From Kallipyga gabonensis (GTDB taxonomy: Bacteria > Bacillota > Clostridia > Tissierellales > Peptoniphilaceae), in assembly GCF_001286805.1 (NCBI RefSeq), contig NZ_CXYV01000002.1, forward strand, positions 186,001 to 250,000: 64,000 nt of DNA, read 5' to 3'. The position numbers were made by a program, and so were the translations under genes. This document shows positions 63,374 to 64,000 of the stretch, one piece after another. Within the stretch, counting starts at the first letter, position 1. Each line of letters begins with the position of its first letter. The notes under the pieces are model-generated. The model made no database searches, was not told where the DNA came from, and worked only from the letters and a program-made list of their open reading frames with translations.

Positions 63374-64000
63374 ATGAGAAAAAAAAATTTCTTTCTGCTG
63401 GCCCTAATGATTGTGGTCCTTTCCGCCTGTGGGGGGCCTGCCTCAAATGAAAGCAAAAACTCGGAAGAGCAAAGTGAGCCGATGGAATCCGCTGCAGTAG
63501 AAGTTGAGGCGGATGCCCGCCCCATGGTCAAGGTGGGCGGCGTGGTTTATGGAGACACGGGTTATAAAAACGCCATGGTTACCTGCGGGACGCCCGATGG
63601 AAAAATCAACAGCACGGTGGAAGAAAACAAAATCCCGGTCAATGATGATGAATCCAACTTCGGCAAGGGTTACAACTATCAAATTTGGGAAAAAGGATAT
63701 ATTAATGTCCAGACAGACAATGGATGGACCCTATTCCGGGATATTGACCTTAAAGAAGAAAACAACCAAATCCCAAAATGGGTCGCCCACTTCACCGCCA
63801 AGGTCAGCCGGGTAGAAGATGATTCCCTGATGGTAGAGGCAAGCGAGATTGATGATGCCTTCTATTTCAAAGATCTACTCACTAAGCCTATCTCCCTGCC
63901 CATGAACCATTTGGAAAATGGCGGAGGCGGCGAGCCGGCCGGCCAAGCCCTCGAAGGAAAATCGGTCGAAGTCTATTTCGGTGGAGAAATCAAAAACACC
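63374..64000 (+). CDS. Lipoprotein of unknown function, cut by window end
   Basis: At least 209 residues are visible. The signal peptide ends in the lipobox LSACG, followed by a Glu/Ser-rich linker. The mature part contains WEKGYINVQTDNGWTLFRDIDL and a repeated glycine-rich segment; I recognise no family. It begins 10 bases after the hemolysin III gene with AGGAGG before the ATG, so the two are co-transcribed. Confidence 0.85.
   Translation, partial: MRKKNFFLLALMIVVLSACGGPASNESKNSEEQSEPMESAAVEVEADARPMVKVGGVVYGDTGYKNAMVTCGTPDGKINSTVEENKIPVNDDESNFGKGYNYQIWEKGYINVQTDNGWTLFRDIDLKEENNQIPKWVAHFTAKVSRVEDDSLMVEASEIDDAFYFKDLLTKPISLPMNHLENGGGGEPAGQALEGKSVEVYFGGEIKNT

Overview
The window comes from a Gram-positive, probably anaerobic Bacillota-type bacterium (Clostridia or Tissierellia-like; I cannot name the species). 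Evidence: lipoprotein-type binding proteins for every ABC importer, strong AGGAGG ribosome sites, the Firmicutes block DUF2232-gdpP-rplI-dnaB-dnaD-dnaC, a TPP-riboswitch-controlled thiamine-precursor importer, and a hybrid-cluster protein with ferredoxin. No rRNA or tRNA genes were seen.

Bases 1-14,000 are a sugar-uptake region. A left-running operon (esterase, binding protein, RbsA-type ATPase cut by the window edge) lies beside a LacI regulator and a ribokinase-like kinase. A second importer (ATPase, permease, binding protein) sits behind an FGGY kinase and is divergent from a LacX-type mutarotase and a YihS-type aldose-ketose isomerase, followed by a convergent fructokinase-like gene. LacI/cre-type palindromes lie in the control regions.

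Bases 14,139-21,850 are the most interesting part. One compact operon encodes a complete ABC importer, methylthioribose kinase (mtnK), methylthioribose-1-phosphate isomerase (mtnA), a class II aldolase and an RbsD/FucU mutarotase. It ends in an intrinsic terminator and is preceded by a near-consensus promoter and a divergent DeoR regulator. Kinase, isomerase and aldolase are the three steps of the DHAP shunt, so the operon reads as uptake and conversion of 5-methylthioribose or 5-deoxyribose to DHAP plus an aldehyde. A second ribokinase paralogue and a transaldolase/F6P-aldolase-like gene follow.

Bases 24,500-31,300 hold cell-wall and housekeeping genes (ddl-murF, ZIP transporter, serS-murG). 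Bases 31,700-36,200 are an accessory island: an IS3 remnant, a HindVP-like restriction enzyme convergent with a C5 methyltransferase that has an N-terminal HTH and a perfect palindrome over its own promoter, and a broken MATE gene. Bases 38,100-42,750 form a nitrosative/redox-stress locus (hcp, ferredoxin, cupin, Crp/Fnr regulator, DUF488, DUF438) joined by a shared palindrome. Bases 46,000-48,600 are remnants of an integrative element. Bases 48,850-58,900 contain the thiXYZ-like importer under a TPP riboswitch and the dnaB/gdpP operon. The right end holds a nitroreductase, dtd, an ArsR/SmtB repressor, pckA, a hemolysin III homologue and a truncated lipoprotein gene.

Three unrelated families of tandem hairpins occupy the intergenic spaces: a 45-bp array at 24,733, a 43/44-bp array at 31,427, and a 37-bp palindrome family of 12 copies in three arrays (37,564; 42,788; 44,037). 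The last two of these arrays flank a PD-(D/E)XK-like gene.
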